Shown: positions 36,228 to 45,181 of the stretch, piece by piece | How positions within the stretch are numbered: the first letter of the stretch is position 1 | How the letters are laid out: each line of letters starts with the position of its first letter | Assembly (NCBI RefSeq): GCF_036898465.1 | Contig: NZ_JARUMJ010000001.1 | Coordinates: 7,502,001-7,566,000, forward strand | DNA: 64,000 bases | Origin: Streptomyces sp. B21-105 | GTDB taxonomy: Bacteria > Actinomycetota > Actinomycetes > Streptomycetales > Streptomycetaceae | Reading direction: 5' to 3' | Program-made: the position numbers and the translations under genes | The notes under the pieces: generated by a model | Told to the model about the DNA's origin: nothing | What the model saw: the letters and a program-made list of their open reading frames with translations, nothing else | Databases searched by the model: none

Positions 36228-38786
36228 ATGTTCCGTACCGCCCTGCGCAATGTCCTGGCCCACCGCGGCCGGCTCCTGATGACCACCCTGGCCGTGCTGC
36301 TCGGCACCGGCTTCATGACCGGCACCATGATCTTCTCCGACAGTATCCACCAAGCCGCGAACAACAGCCGCAGCAAGGACTTCACCGGCATCTCGGTCCA
36401 GGTTGCCGACGACACCGCCGGACTTCCCTCCGGCGCCAGGCAGAACAGCGCCAAGAGCTCCGCCCGGCTCACAGAGGCGACCGTCCGTCGGATTGCCGCG
36501 CTGCCGGGAGTCGCCGGGACCCGCGCGGTGGTGAGCGGCACCGCTGCCATCGCGGACAAGAACGGCAACATGATCGGCGACATCATGAGAAGCACGGGCG
36601 CCAACTTCGTGCCGGATGCCGCCGGGAACGATGCACGCTACCCGATGTTCCAGGGCCGAGGACCGCACACCGCGACCGAGGTCGCCCTGGACCGGGGCAC
36701 CGTCGTAAAGACGGGCTACCGGCTCGGTGAGACCGTCCGCATCGCCGCCAACGGCCCTGCCATCAGCGTCACCCTGACCGGCGTCTTCTCCTCCGACGCG
36801 CCTGCGGTCCGGTCCGGCAACCCGCTGGCTCTGCTGGACACCCAGGGCGCCCGGAGGGTGCTGTCGCTGGCGCCGGACCAGTACAGCAGCATCGACGTCA
36901 CCGCCGCTCCCGGCACCTCCGAGACCGCACTGCTGCACGCCGTCACTCCGCTGGTCCCCGGCGGCAACCAATTCCGAGCCGAGACCGGCGCGCAGCTGGC
37001 CGCGCAGCAGGCCGAGATGCTGGCCCAGAGCGGCAGGAGCCTGGCCACCATGCTGACCACCGCTGCCGGGATCTCGCTGTTCATCGGCATCTTCCTCATC
37101 GCCAACACCTTCACCATGCTGGTGGCCCAGCGCACCCGGCAGCTGGCACTGCTCCGCGCCATCGGCGCCGGGCGCAGCCAGGTCACCCGCTCCGTGCTGA
37201 TCGAGGCGCTCCTTGTCGGTCTCAGCGGCTCCGCCGCCGGACTGCTCCTCGGCATCGGCATCGGCGCCGCTCTCGCGGCGGGAGTGAAGTCCCTGGACGC
37301 GGACCTTCCCAGAGCCGGCGTGGTCGTCACCTCGACAACCGTGCTGATCACCCTGCTCGTCGGCACCCTGGTCACTGTCCTGTCCGCCGCGCTGCCCGCC
37401 CTCCGCGCCTGCCGGATCCCCCCGGTCGCCGCGCTGAGCAGCGGCGAGCAACCCGCCACCCCCCGAAGCCTGTTTCTTCGCAACGTCCTCGGCTCCCTGA
37501 CCACCGCCGGGGGCCTCGGCCTGGTCCTGTTGGGCAGCACCGAGAGGGGCGCCACGGCGCGTTTGCCGCTCATGGTGGGGGCGCTCCTCGCGGTCCTCGG
37601 CATCGTGCAGCTGCTGCCGCTGCTGTCCCGTCCGGTGATCGCCCTGTCCCGCCCGCCGCTCGCCCGCCTTTGCGGCACCCCCGGCTCACTCGCCGCACTC
37701 AACGCGATCCGCAACCCGCGCCGCACCGCGAGTACAGCCGCCGCCCTGACCATCGGACTCACCCTGGTCACCGCGATGACCGTGATCGGCGCCTCGGTCT
37801 CGGATGCGATCGACCGCGCCGTGACCAACGAGATGGCGGCGGACTACGCCGTCACCACGCTCACCGGCACCCTGGACCCGAGCATCGCGACATCGGTCGC
37901 CCAGGCCCCCGGGGTGGTCGCCTCCAGCCCGGTTACCGACGTGGAGTGGCGGATAGCCGGCGTGCGGACCGAGGCGAAGGGCCTAGACGCCGACAGTGCC
38001 GATCAGCTGGTCCGGCCGAGCATGAGTCAGGGGGCGGCCACGGCACTGAAACGAGGTCAGATCCTGGTGGACTCCGACTTCGCGGGCCGGCACGGACTGG
38101 CCGTCGGCTCCACCGTGACCGTGGCCGCCCCGCACGGGACCGGCGCCCGCCTCACCGTCGGCGGGGTGTTCGCACCCAGCCGGCTGCTCGCCCCCGTGCT
38201 CCTGCCGGGCGGCGTGGTCGCCGCACACCAGCCGTACGCGCCGGCGCAGCAGATCCTGGTCAAGGGCGCGAACGGGGCAACCCCTGCCTTCAAACAGGCT
38301 CTCAAGGACGCCACCGGCAAAAGCCCTGTGGTCGAGGTCGAGAACAAGCAGGACCTGAGGGACGGGTACGACCGCACCATCACCTTCGCCCTCAACCTGC
38401 TCTACGCACTGCTCGGGATGTCGTTGCTGGTCGCGGCCCTGGGAGTGGTCAATACGCTGGCAATGGCCGTGTTCGAGCGCAGGCGCGAGCTCGGTCTGCT
38501 CCGGGCGATCGGCCTGGACCGCGGCGGCGTCAAGCGGATGGTACGGCTGGAATCGGTGTTGATCTCCGTCTTCGGCGCGGCGATCGGCATGGCCTTCGGC
38601 GTCTTCCTGGCCTGGGCGGCCGGCACCACCATGACCGTGACCCTGCCAGAGCTCCGCACGGTCTTGCCCTACCCCAAGCTGTTGCTGATGCTGCTGGCCG
38701 CCGTTCTCGTCGGCCTGGCCGCCGCCCAATGGCCGGCTCGCCGGGCCGCCCGTCCTGACGTGCTGGAAAGCATCACCGCGGACTGA
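36228..38786 (+). CDS. FtsX-like ABC permease (two FtsX domains)
   Basis: An 852-aa permease. A first helix (residues 17-38) is followed by a large outside domain to about 265. Then come an FtsX domain with three helices, a central helix group, a second outside domain (about 525-700), and a second FtsX domain near the C-terminus (LLYALLGMSLLVAALGVVNT, FERRRELGLLRAIGLDRGGV). The internal duplication is plain from the repeated ...LALLRAIGAGR/LGLLRAIGLDR motifs. It pairs with the upstream ATPase. The substrate is unknown; the two-component neighbours suggest a role in envelope stress or antibiotic resistance. Confidence 0.93.
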   Translation: MFRTALRNVLAHRGRLLMTTLAVLLGTGFMTGTMIFSDSIHQAANNSRSKDFTGISVQVADDTAGLPSGARQNSAKSSARLTEATVRRIAALPGVAGTRAVVSGTAAIADKNGNMIGDIMRSTGANFVPDAAGNDARYPMFQGRGPHTATEVALDRGTVVKTGYRLGETVRIAANGPAISVTLTGVFSSDAPAVRSGNPLALLDTQGARRVLSLAPDQYSSIDVTAAPGTSETALLHAVTPLVPGGNQFRAETGAQLAAQQAEMLAQSGRSLATMLTTAAGISLFIGIFLIANTFTMLVAQRTRQLALLRAIGAGRSQVTRSVLIEALLVGLSGSAAGLLLGIGIGAALAAGVKSLDADLPRAGVVVTSTTVLITLLVGTLVTVLSAALPALRACRIPPVAALSSGEQPATPRSLFLRNVLGSLTTAGGLGLVLLGSTERGATARLPLMVGALLAVLGIVQLLPLLSRPVIALSRPPLARLCGTPGSLAALNAIRNPRRTASTAAALTIGLTLVTAMTVIGASVSDAIDRAVTNEMAADYAVTTLTGTLDPSIATSVAQAPGVVASSPVTDVEWRIAGVRTEAKGLDADSADQLVRPSMSQGAATALKRGQILVDSDFAGRHGLAVGSTVTVAAPHGTGARLTVGGVFAPSRLLAPVLLPGGVVAAHQPYAPAQQILVKGANGATPAFKQALKDATGKSPVVEVENKQDLRDGYDRTITFALNLLYALLGMSLLVAALGVVNTLAMAVFERRRELGLLRAIGLDRGGVKRMVRLESVLISVFGAAIGMAFGVFLAWAAGTTMTVTLPELRTVLPYPKLLLMLLAAVLVGLAAAQWPARRAARPDVLESITAD

Positions 38787-39155
38787 CGGCCCGGCCTGCT
38801 CCGAAGGTCACGCCGGATCGCCCGGCGCCCGCCGCGTGCGGCCATAGGCAGCGGAGCGCCCTTGTACTGGATGTACTTGGCGTTTCGCCAATGCAGCGAG
38901 CGTGCGCGCAGGCGTCGCGGGCCCGGGACGATCTGCTGGACCGGCCGCAGCTGTGGCCTCTGTGCTGCTGCGTCAAGCTCTAGGAACTCGCCACCGAGCC
39001 GGGCCACGCGCCCATCGCGATCAGACCGCTGAAGGTCTGACCGGAACATGAGGGTGCCTCTCTGCCTGCTGTGCGAGGTTGGCGGGGATGCGAGGTTGGC
39101 GGGGATGCGGGGTTGCGGGGTTGGCGAGTATCCCGACATTGCGGGATTCGCGAGG
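38787..39155. other. Intergenic stretch without recognised gene
   Basis: These 369 bases lie between the convergent permease and hydroxypyruvate isomerase genes. The only structure seen is a 17-bp direct repeat, GCGAGGTTGGCGGGGAT, at 39073-39089 and 39090-39106 with a degenerate third copy. Short open frames on both strands match nothing known to me. Confidence 0.5.
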
Positions 39156-39995
39156 TCAGGACGGTCGGCGCGCTGCGCGCGGGAGCCACGCGAAGGCCTC
39201 GGAGCTCGGCCTGTCGCCCGGCTTGTACTCGAGGCCGACCCGGCCGTCGTAACCGGCCTCGCGCAGCCGGCCGAGGAGCTCCTCCAGCGGGAGCGATCCC
39301 GTGCCCGGCGCGCCGCGGCCCGGATCGTCGGCGATCTGCACATGACCCGTCGCCGAGGCGTACCGGTCGATCACCGACGGCAGGTCCTCGCCGTTCATGG
39401 ACAGGTGGTAGAGGTCCATCAGGAACCTCGCGTTGGCGAGTCCGCTCGCCTCGTTGACCTTGTCGACGACGCCGACCGCGGCCGATGCGCTCACCAGGGG
39501 GTAGCGCGGCGACTCGGGCCTGTTCAGCGCCTCGATCAGCAGGATCGCGCCGATCCGGTGGGCCGCCCGGGCCGCGAGCACCAGGTTCTCCAGCGCGAGC
39601 GCGTCCTGCTCGGCGGGGTCCACGCCGTCGACGCGGTTGCCGTAGAGCGCGTTGAGCGCCGTGCAGCCGAGGGAGCCGGCGAAGTCGGCGGCCACGTCGA
39701 CGTTGGCGCGGAACCGCTCCGATTCCGCGCCGGGGACCGACAGTGCGCCGCGGTCCGGGCCCGGGAGCCGTCCGGCGTAGAAGTTGAGGCCCGTGAGCCG
39801 CACGCCCGCGTCCTCGATCGCTGTCCTGAGCGCGTCGAGCCCGGACCGCCCGGGGGTGGGGGAGTCGATCCAGGGCCACCACAGCTCGACCGCGGCGAAG
39901 CCGGCCGCGGCGGCGGCCGCGGGGCGCTCCAGGAGCGGGAGTTCCGTGAAGAGGATCGACAGGTTGACGTTGAAGCGCTGGTCTTCGAAGCCCAT
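39156..39995 (-). CDS. hyi: Hydroxypyruvate isomerase (TIM-barrel, Hyi family)
   Basis: A 279-aa xylose-isomerase-like TIM barrel that interconverts hydroxypyruvate and tartronate semialdehyde in glyoxylate assimilation. The family pattern is clear: FNVNLSILFTELPLLERP at the start, AVELWWPWIDSPTP, ILLIEALNRPESPRYPLVS with a metal-binding Glu, DLYHLSMNGEDLP, GHVQIADDPGRGAPGTG and VGLEYKPGD. The upstream operator matches the one before gcl. Its partner gcl is broken, so the step is orphaned unless another Gcl exists. Confidence 0.9.
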   Translation of the reverse strand: MGFEDQRFNVNLSILFTELPLLERPAAAAAAGFAAVELWWPWIDSPTPGRSGLDALRTAIEDAGVRLTGLNFYAGRLPGPDRGALSVPGAESERFRANVDVAADFAGSLGCTALNALYGNRVDGVDPAEQDALALENLVLAARAAHRIGAILLIEALNRPESPRYPLVSASAAVGVVDKVNEASGLANARFLMDLYHLSMNGEDLPSVIDRYASATGHVQIADDPGRGAPGTGSLPLEELLGRLREAGYDGRVGLEYKPGDRPSSEAFAWLPRAARRPS

Positions 39996-40026
39996 GGGGT
40001 TCCGCGCTCCCTTCCGTGTCGAGGAT

Positions 40027-40041
40027 TTCCATAATGCGGAA
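40027..40041. promoter_or_regulatory. Operator TTCC-N7-GGAA upstream of hyi
   Basis: TTCCATAATGCGGAA shares both TTCC/GGAA arms and spacing with the gcl operator at 31827-31841. It lies 32 bp before the hyi start in an AT-rich patch, and a partial TTCTTGGAA follows at about 40052. Confidence 0.6.
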
Positions 40042-40259
40042 GATTATTTCTGTTTCTTGGAAGATTGCCGCCGGTCGACGGGACTTGTCAAGGGGGTGGA
40101 GGAGTGCGGGAGCCCGCCCTGGCGTAGGTCGGCGGCGCTCCCTTCGGCGGTCGGCCGCCGGGCGCCTGCCGGACTCCGGGGTGGGTGTCGGCCGGGTCCG
40201 TTAGGGTCGGGGTCCGGGCGCCGTCGGCCCGGTCCGGTTCACAGAGGTGTGAGGGCGCG

Positions 40260-40541
40260 ATGCGACTGAAAGTGGAGTTCACCACCGAGCCCTTCGATCT
40301 CGACGAGGCGCCGGCGCACGCGCTGGCCGCCCGCGCGGTGATCGAGGCGGCCGCCCTGGACGCGGTGGACGTCGGCCCCTTCGGCAACACCGTGGAAGGC
40401 GCCGCCGACGCGGTGCTCGCCGCGGTGGGCGACCTGCTGCGCACGTCCCTCGGCGCGGGCGCCACCCGGATCTCGCTGCAGGTCAACGTCATCGGGGACG
40501 CTCCGGACGCGACCGGCACCACCGTCGGGGCGGGCCGGTGA
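40260..40541 (+). CDS. Small thiamine-binding-like (DUF77/MTH1187 type) protein
   Basis: A 93-aa alpha/beta protein starting MRLKVEFTTEPFDLDEAPAH. The segment PFGNTVEGAADAVLAAVGDL and the final strand TRISLQVNVIGD fit the ferredoxin-like MTH1187/YqgV fold that often binds thiamine or related ligands. It is the first gene of the urate operon and overlaps the next by four bases (GTGA), so it may supply the ligand sensed by the HTH protein. That role is inference. The ATG at 40260 follows GAGGTGTGAGG. Confidence 0.7.
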   Translation: MRLKVEFTTEPFDLDEAPAHALAARAVIEAAALDAVDVGPFGNTVEGAADAVLAAVGDLLRTSLGAGATRISLQVNVIGDAPDATGTTVGAGR

Positions 40542-40906
40542 GCGCCGCCGGCGACGACGCCTTCATCGCGGCCGTGAAGCCGCTGGTCGACGCGATCGGC
40601 GGTGAGATGCTCCCGCCGGACGAGGCCGGTGTCGAGGACGTCGTGCTGACCTGGCAGGGCGTCGAGGCCGTCGCCGTGCGTCTGCCCCAGCTCGCCGACT
40701 CCCTCGATCACATCCTGGCCGCCATGGAGCGCAGGACCGGCAAGCCGCTCGCCGACCTGGACCGCAAGGCCAAACAGGAGGTCGTGCGGATACTCGAGGC
40801 GCGCGGCGCGTTCTCCGTGCGGCACGGCGTGGAGACGGTGGCGAGCGCGCTCGGGGTGAGTCGCTTCACCGTCTACAACTACCTCAACCGGGAGAAGGGC
40901 GCCTGA
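40538..40906 (+). CDS. Helix-turn-helix protein of the urate operon
   Basis: A 122-aa protein whose last 40 residues form an HTH of Fis/transposase type (VETVASALGVSRFTVYNYLN) after a helical segment (DRKAKQEVVRILEARGAFSV). The N-terminal half, FIAAVKPLVDAIGGEMLPPD, is a small domain found with such HTHs. It overlaps the preceding gene and precedes a palindrome at 40925 and the uraD start, so it is the probable local regulator of urate genes. There are no membrane or signal segments. Confidence 0.8.
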   Translation: MSAAGDDAFIAAVKPLVDAIGGEMLPPDEAGVEDVVLTWQGVEAVAVRLPQLADSLDHILAAMERRTGKPLADLDRKAKQEVVRILEARGAFSVRHGVETVASALGVSRFTVYNYLNREKGA

Positions 40907-40924
40907 GCGGCCCGGCCGAAATTT

Positions 40925-40939
40925 TCAACAAAGTGTTGA
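40925..40939. promoter_or_regulatory. Palindromic operator before uraD-uraH-uricase
   Basis: TCAACAAAGTGTTGA has perfect 6-base arms (TCAACA/TGTTGA) and lies in the only AT-rich part of the region, 79 bp before the uraD GTG. It probably overlaps a promoter (TTGACG at 40936) and would be the binding site for the HTH protein encoded directly upstream. Confidence 0.65.
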
Positions 40940-41017
40940 CGTGATGTCGTCGGGGGCGTTAGCTGGCGACAGCCCGCTCAAGCACGAAGGCCGCTGTCCG
41001 CGGCCACGGAGGTTTCC

Positions 41018-41527
41018 GTGACGTCGACTTCACCGCCCCCGGGCCTGGCCCGGTTCAACGGTCTCGAGGAGTCCGCGGCCCGCGTCGCGCTCGTCGAGGT
41101 GTGCGCCTCGGCGGCGTGGGCGGACCGACTGCTCGCGGCCCGTCCCTACCCCGCCGCCGACGACCTCTACGCGGTGAGCGACGCGGCCATGGCCGACCTG
41201 ACCGCCGCCGACCTCGCGGAGGCGATGGCCGGGCACCCGCCGATCGGCCGCCCCCGGCCGGGTGACGCGACGTCGGCCCGCGAACAACGCGGCATGGCCG
41301 GCGCCTCCGAGGAGCTCAGGGCGCAGATGCTCGAACTCAACCTGGCCTACCAGGAGAAGTTCGGTCATGTCTTCCTGATCTGCGCCACCGGCCGCACCGG
41401 CGAGCAGATGCGCGACGCGGTGAGGGAGCGCCTCGGCAACGCGCCGGAGCGGGAGCGCGAGATCGTCCGCACCGAACTGGGCAGGATCAACCGCATCCGC
41501 CTCGCCCGACTCGTCGAAGAGGACTGA
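41018..41527 (+). CDS. uraD: OHCU decarboxylase
   Basis: A 169-aa enzyme that converts 2-oxo-4-hydroxy-4-carboxy-5-ureidoimidazoline to S-allantoin, the third step after urate oxidation. The all-helical family signature is present: FNGLEESAARVALVEVCASA, MAGHPPIGRP with the catalytic His, EELNLAYQEKFGH-like ELNLAYQEKFGHVFLICATG, and the final ELGRINRIRLARLVEED. The GTG at 41018 follows GGAGG. uraH starts eight bases after its stop. Confidence 0.94.
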   Translation: MTSTSPPPGLARFNGLEESAARVALVEVCASAAWADRLLAARPYPAADDLYAVSDAAMADLTAADLAEAMAGHPPIGRPRPGDATSAREQRGMAGASEELRAQMLELNLAYQEKFGHVFLICATGRTGEQMRDAVRERLGNAPEREREIVRTELGRINRIRLARLVEED

Positions 41528-41535
41528 GACCCGCC

Positions 41536-41934
41536 ATGAGCACCAGCACCACCGCCTCGGTGTCCACCCACATCCTGGACACCTCCGCGGGCCGCCCCGC
41601 CGAGGGCGTCGCCGTCCGTCTCCTCGCCCGCCCGGGCCGGGACGCCGACTGGCAGGCGCTCGGCGGTTCCGCGACCGACGCGGACGGACGGTGCAGGGAC
41701 CTGCCGGCGCTGCCGGAAGGGACCGCCCACGTACGGCTCGACTTCGCCGTGGAGCCGTACTTCGAGAACAACCTGGCCGATCCGCAGCAGGACGCCCCCG
41801 CGCATCGGGACAGCGGCGCTCCCGCGGTGTTCTTCCCGGAGGTGGCGATCACGTTCGCCGTCGTGCCGGGCGAGCACTACCACGTGCCGCTGCTGCTCAA
41901 CCCGTTCGGCTACTCCGTATACCGAGGGAGCTAG
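41536..41934 (+). CDS. uraH: 5-hydroxyisourate hydrolase (transthyretin-related)
   Basis: A 132-aa enzyme that hydrolyses 5-hydroxyisourate. Active-site residues are visible: His of STHILDT, Arg of DADGRCRDL, His of GEHYHVPLLLNPFG, and the C-terminal tetrapeptide YRGS that distinguishes these enzymes from transthyretin. It lies between uraD and the uricase gene in one transcript. Confidence 0.96.
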   Translation: MSTSTTASVSTHILDTSAGRPAEGVAVRLLARPGRDADWQALGGSATDADGRCRDLPALPEGTAHVRLDFAVEPYFENNLADPQQDAPAHRDSGAPAVFFPEVAITFAVVPGEHYHVPLLLNPFGYSVYRGS

Positions 41935-41939
41935 CAGAC

Positions 41940-42887
41940 ATGGCAGACCACCCCCGCCCGGGCCGCCCCGTGCTTCTGGGACAGAACCAGTACGGCAAGG
42001 CCGAGAACCGGGTCGTGAAGATCACGCGGGACGGCGCCACCCACCACATCAAGGACCTCAACGTCTCCGTGGCGCTGAGCGGCGACATGGACGAGGTCCA
42101 CTACTCCGGCTCGAACGCCAACGTGCTGCCGACCGACACCACCAAGAACACGGTGTACGCGTTCGCCAAGGAGCACGGCATCGAGTCCGCAGAGGAGTTC
42201 GGCATCCATCTCGCCCGTCACTTCGTGACCTCGCAGGAACCCATCAGGAAGGCCCGGATCCGCGTCGAGGAGTACGCCTGGGAGCGGATCGACACCTCCG
42301 GCACCGCTCCCCGGCCTTCCGGCGCGGACGACGCCAAGCACTCGTTCGTCCGCAAGGGCCAGGAGACCCGGCTCGCCCAGATCACCTACGACGGGTCGTC
42401 GTGGGAGGTCGTCTCCGGGCTCAAGGACCTGGTCGTGATGAACACGACCGACTCCGAGTTCTGGGGGTTCGTCAAGGACAGGTACACGACGCTCCCCGAG
42501 GCACACGACCGCATCCTGGCCACCCAGGTCTCCGCCCGCTGGCGCTTTCGCTGGTCGGACGACGAGCAGCCGGCGCCGGACTGGGAGACGTCCTACGAGC
42601 AGGTGCGCAAGCACATGCTGCAGGCCTTCGCCGAGACGTACTCGCTGTCCCTCCAGCAGACCCTGTACGAGATGGGCTCGCGGATCATCGACCGGAGCGA
42701 CGAGATCGACGAGGTCCGCTTCTCGCTCCCGAACAAGCACCACTTCCTCGTCGATCTGCAGCCGTTCGGGCTGGAGAACGACAACGAGGTGTACTTCGCG
42801 GCCGACCGCCCCTACGGCCTGATCGAGGCCACCGTCCTGCGGGACGGCTGTGCGGCGAGGATACCGGCGGACCTCACCGACCTCTGA
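41940..42887 (+). CDS. Urate oxidase (uricase), factor-independent
   Basis: A 315-aa cofactor-free oxidase that turns urate into 5-hydroxyisourate with oxygen. Two T-fold domains are seen: VLLGQNQYGKAENRVVKITR with the catalytic Lys region, PTDTTKNTVYAFAKEHGI with the catalytic Thr, VVMNTTDSEFWGFVKDRYTT, and the C-terminal SLPNKHHFLVDLQPFGLEND. Length is normal. The start is five bases after the uraH stop. The product is passed to UraH and UraD from the same transcript. Confidence 0.97.
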   Translation: MADHPRPGRPVLLGQNQYGKAENRVVKITRDGATHHIKDLNVSVALSGDMDEVHYSGSNANVLPTDTTKNTVYAFAKEHGIESAEEFGIHLARHFVTSQEPIRKARIRVEEYAWERIDTSGTAPRPSGADDAKHSFVRKGQETRLAQITYDGSSWEVVSGLKDLVVMNTTDSEFWGFVKDRYTTLPEAHDRILATQVSARWRFRWSDDEQPAPDWETSYEQVRKHMLQAFAETYSLSLQQTLYEMGSRIIDRSDEIDEVRFSLPNKHHFLVDLQPFGLENDNEVYFAADRPYGLIEATVLRDGCAARIPADLTDL

Positions 42888-42921
42888 GGTGCAGCAACCT
42901 CTGAAGTGCAGCAACCTCTGA
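42880..42921. repeat. 17-bp direct repeat at the uricase stop
   Basis: ACCTCTGAGGTGCAGCA at 42880-42896 is followed by a near-identical copy (one G to A) and a partial third. The first copy includes the uricase stop codon, so each later copy carries an extra CTCTGA. Confidence 0.8.
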
Positions 42922-42987
42922 CGGTCTCACCGTCTCTGACGGTCCCTCACCAGCCTCTGACCGCCCAGCGAGCAAGGACGAACCACC

Positions 42988-44367
42988 ATGGCAGCAGTCC
43001 AGCGCATCGTCATCGAGAGCGCCGCGATCGCGACCGTAGACGCCGAGGACACCGAGTACGCGGACGGCCATGTCGTCCTCGCCGGCAACCGCATAGAGTC
43101 GGTCGGCGCGGGCCGGGCCCCCGAGGGCCTGGAGAACGTCGTACGCCGCATCGACGCGGCCGGGCATCTGGTCACGCCCGGCCTGGTCAACACCCACCAC
43201 CACTTCTACCAGTGGATCACCCGGGGCCTGGCCACCGACCACAACCTCTTCGACTGGCTCGTCGCGCTGTACCCGACGTGGGCGCGCATCGACGAGCGGA
43301 TGGTCCGCGCGGCCGCCGAGGGCTCCCTGGCGATGATGGCCCGCGGCGGCGTCACCACCGCCATGGACCACCACTACGTCTTCCCGCAGGGGACCGGTGA
43401 CCTGTCCGGCGCGATCATCGGCGCGGCTCGGGAGACGGGCGTCCGGTTCACCCTCGCCCGCGGCTCCATGGACCGCAGCGAGAAGGACGGAGGCCTGCCC
43501 CCGGACTTCGCGGTGGAGACGCTGGACGGCGCCCTCGCCGCCACCGAGGAGACGATCGCCCGGCACCACGACGCCTCCTTCGACGCGATGACCCAGGTCG
43601 CCGTCGCCCCGTGTTCGCCCTTCTCCGTCTCCACCGAACTGATGCGCCAGGGAGCCGAGTTGGCCCGTCGGCTGGGCGTGCGGCTGCACACCCACGGCTC
43701 GGAGACGGTCGAGGAGGAGAAGTTCTGTCACGAGCTGTTCGGGATGGGCCCGACCGACTACTTCGAGTCCACCGGCTGGCTCGGCGAGGATGTGTGGATG
43801 GCGCACTGCGTCCACATGAACGACTCCGACATCGACGCCTTCGCCCGCACCGGGACGGGCGTCGCCCACTGTCCGTCGTCCAACGCACGGCTGGCGGCCG
43901 GCATCGCCCGCGTCCCCGACATGCTGGCGGCCGGCGTCCCGGTGGGCCTCGGCGTCGACGGCACGGCGTCCAACGAGTCCGGCGAACTGCACACCGAACT
44001 GCGCAACGCCCTGTTGATCAACCGTCTCGGAGCGCACCGCGAGGCCGCGCTGAACGCCCGTCAGGCGCTGCGCCTCGGCACCTTCGGCGGGGCCCAGGTG
44101 CTGGGCCGTGCGGCACAGATCGGCTCGCTGGAGCCGGGCAAGCTCGCCGACCTGGTCCTGTGGAAGCTGGACACCCTCGCGCACGCCTCCATCGCCGACC
44201 CGGTGACCGCGCTGGTCTTCGGCGCGGCGGCCCCGGTCACCGCCTCCTTCGTGAACGGCCGTCAGATCGTCGAGAACGGACGGCTGTCGACCGTCGACGA
44301 GGACGCCGTCGCCCGCTCGACCCGCGAAGAGGCCCGGCGGCTGGCACGGATCACCGCGCAGGGCTGA
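42988..44367 (+). CDS. 8-oxoguanine deaminase / guanine deaminase-type amidohydrolase
   Basis: A 459-aa metal-dependent hydrolase of the amidohydrolase superfamily. Metal ligands are in TPGLVNTHHHFYQWITRG (HxH), HTHGSETVEEEKFC (His, Glu), MAHCVHMN and LGVDGTASNE (Asp). The length and the segments DHHYVFPQG and VAPCSPFSV match 8-oxoguanine deaminases, which yield urate from 8-oxoguanine. That product feeds the uricase encoded just upstream, which supports the call over ordinary guanine deaminase or atrazine hydrolase relatives. Confidence 0.9.
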   Translation: MAAVQRIVIESAAIATVDAEDTEYADGHVVLAGNRIESVGAGRAPEGLENVVRRIDAAGHLVTPGLVNTHHHFYQWITRGLATDHNLFDWLVALYPTWARIDERMVRAAAEGSLAMMARGGVTTAMDHHYVFPQGTGDLSGAIIGAARETGVRFTLARGSMDRSEKDGGLPPDFAVETLDGALAATEETIARHHDASFDAMTQVAVAPCSPFSVSTELMRQGAELARRLGVRLHTHGSETVEEEKFCHELFGMGPTDYFESTGWLGEDVWMAHCVHMNDSDIDAFARTGTGVAHCPSSNARLAAGIARVPDMLAAGVPVGLGVDGTASNESGELHTELRNALLINRLGAHREAALNARQALRLGTFGGAQVLGRAAQIGSLEPGKLADLVLWKLDTLAHASIADPVTALVFGAAAPVTASFVNGRQIVENGRLSTVDEDAVARSTREEARRLARITAQG

Positions 44368-44534
44368 CCTGCCGAAGACTCCGGTAGAGGGGGACGGCCC
44401 TCGGCCGGATGCCGTGCACCCGCGTGGCGGCGGCCCCGGAACGGTCCGCGAGCCGTCCTCGAGCCGTCCTCGTCCCGGGCTGGGGCCTGCACCGGCTTCC
44501 TGTCGAGGGCCCGCACCGGCTCCCGGGCGGGGGG

Positions 44535-45137
44535 TCACCCGGAAGACCCGGGCCCCTGCCACGCCATGAGGTTCGCGAAAAGCTCGGCCTGCTCGACCGC
44601 GTCGTCCAGCGCGTGATGCGTGTGGGGGCGCCGGGGCAGCAGCGCGGCCGGCATCGTCCGCTTGGCCACCGCCCGCAGCGGCACCCCCGCCTTGACGGCG
44701 TACAGCGTCTTCATGTCGAGGCAGCCGGAATGCCCGAACGGACTCTCCCCGGTGAAGCGGATCAGGTACCAGTACAGGAACGTCCAGTCGTACGAGGCCG
44801 GGTAGCCGCACATCACCGGCTGCGTGCCCTCGCCGACCTCCCGCACCCACCGGCTGAACTCGGCGAGCGCCGGCGCGGGGTCCCGACCCTCCCGGAGCAG
44901 GCGGGCACGGTCGAGTCCGCTCACGGCGAGCGCCTCGGGAACGAACCGGTCGCTGATCGGCCGCAGTTCACGGTAGAAGGTCTGACGTGCGGGGTCGGCC
45001 GCGGTGAACCCGTCGGCGTCCTGCCGGCCCGCTACCGCGGCGCCCAGGCTCAGCAGCGAGTACGGCCCCGGGATCGGTCCGTCCGCCTCGACGTCCACCG
45101 AGATGTAGAGACTGGGTTTCACTCTTCGTGCGGTCAT
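44535..45137 (-). CDS. DnaQ-like 3'-5' exonuclease (DEDDh)
   Basis: A 200-aa stand-alone exonuclease domain. The acidic metal ligands are in YISVDVEADGP (Asp, Glu), YPASYDWTFLY (Asp) and HHALDDAVEQAELF (His, Asp). It resembles actinobacterial exonucleases of unknown partner and could act on DNA or RNA ends. It is transcribed alone, convergent with the deaminase gene. The 167-bp gap on that side holds short GAGCCGTCCTCG direct repeats only. Confidence 0.88.
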   Translation of the reverse strand: MTARRVKPSLYISVDVEADGPIPGPYSLLSLGAAVAGRQDADGFTAADPARQTFYRELRPISDRFVPEALAVSGLDRARLLREGRDPAPALAEFSRWVREVGEGTQPVMCGYPASYDWTFLYWYLIRFTGESPFGHSGCLDMKTLYAVKAGVPLRAVAKRTMPAALLPRRPHTHHALDDAVEQAELFANLMAWQGPGSSG

Positions 45138-45181
45138 GGAGCCGGATCATCGCAGGCCGGGCCTGCATCCGGCATCCGGAT

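Noticed and set aside
40016..40204. A small frame starting MSRISIMRKIISVSWK
   Set aside because: It lies over the hyi promoter and operator and has no ribosome site or family match.
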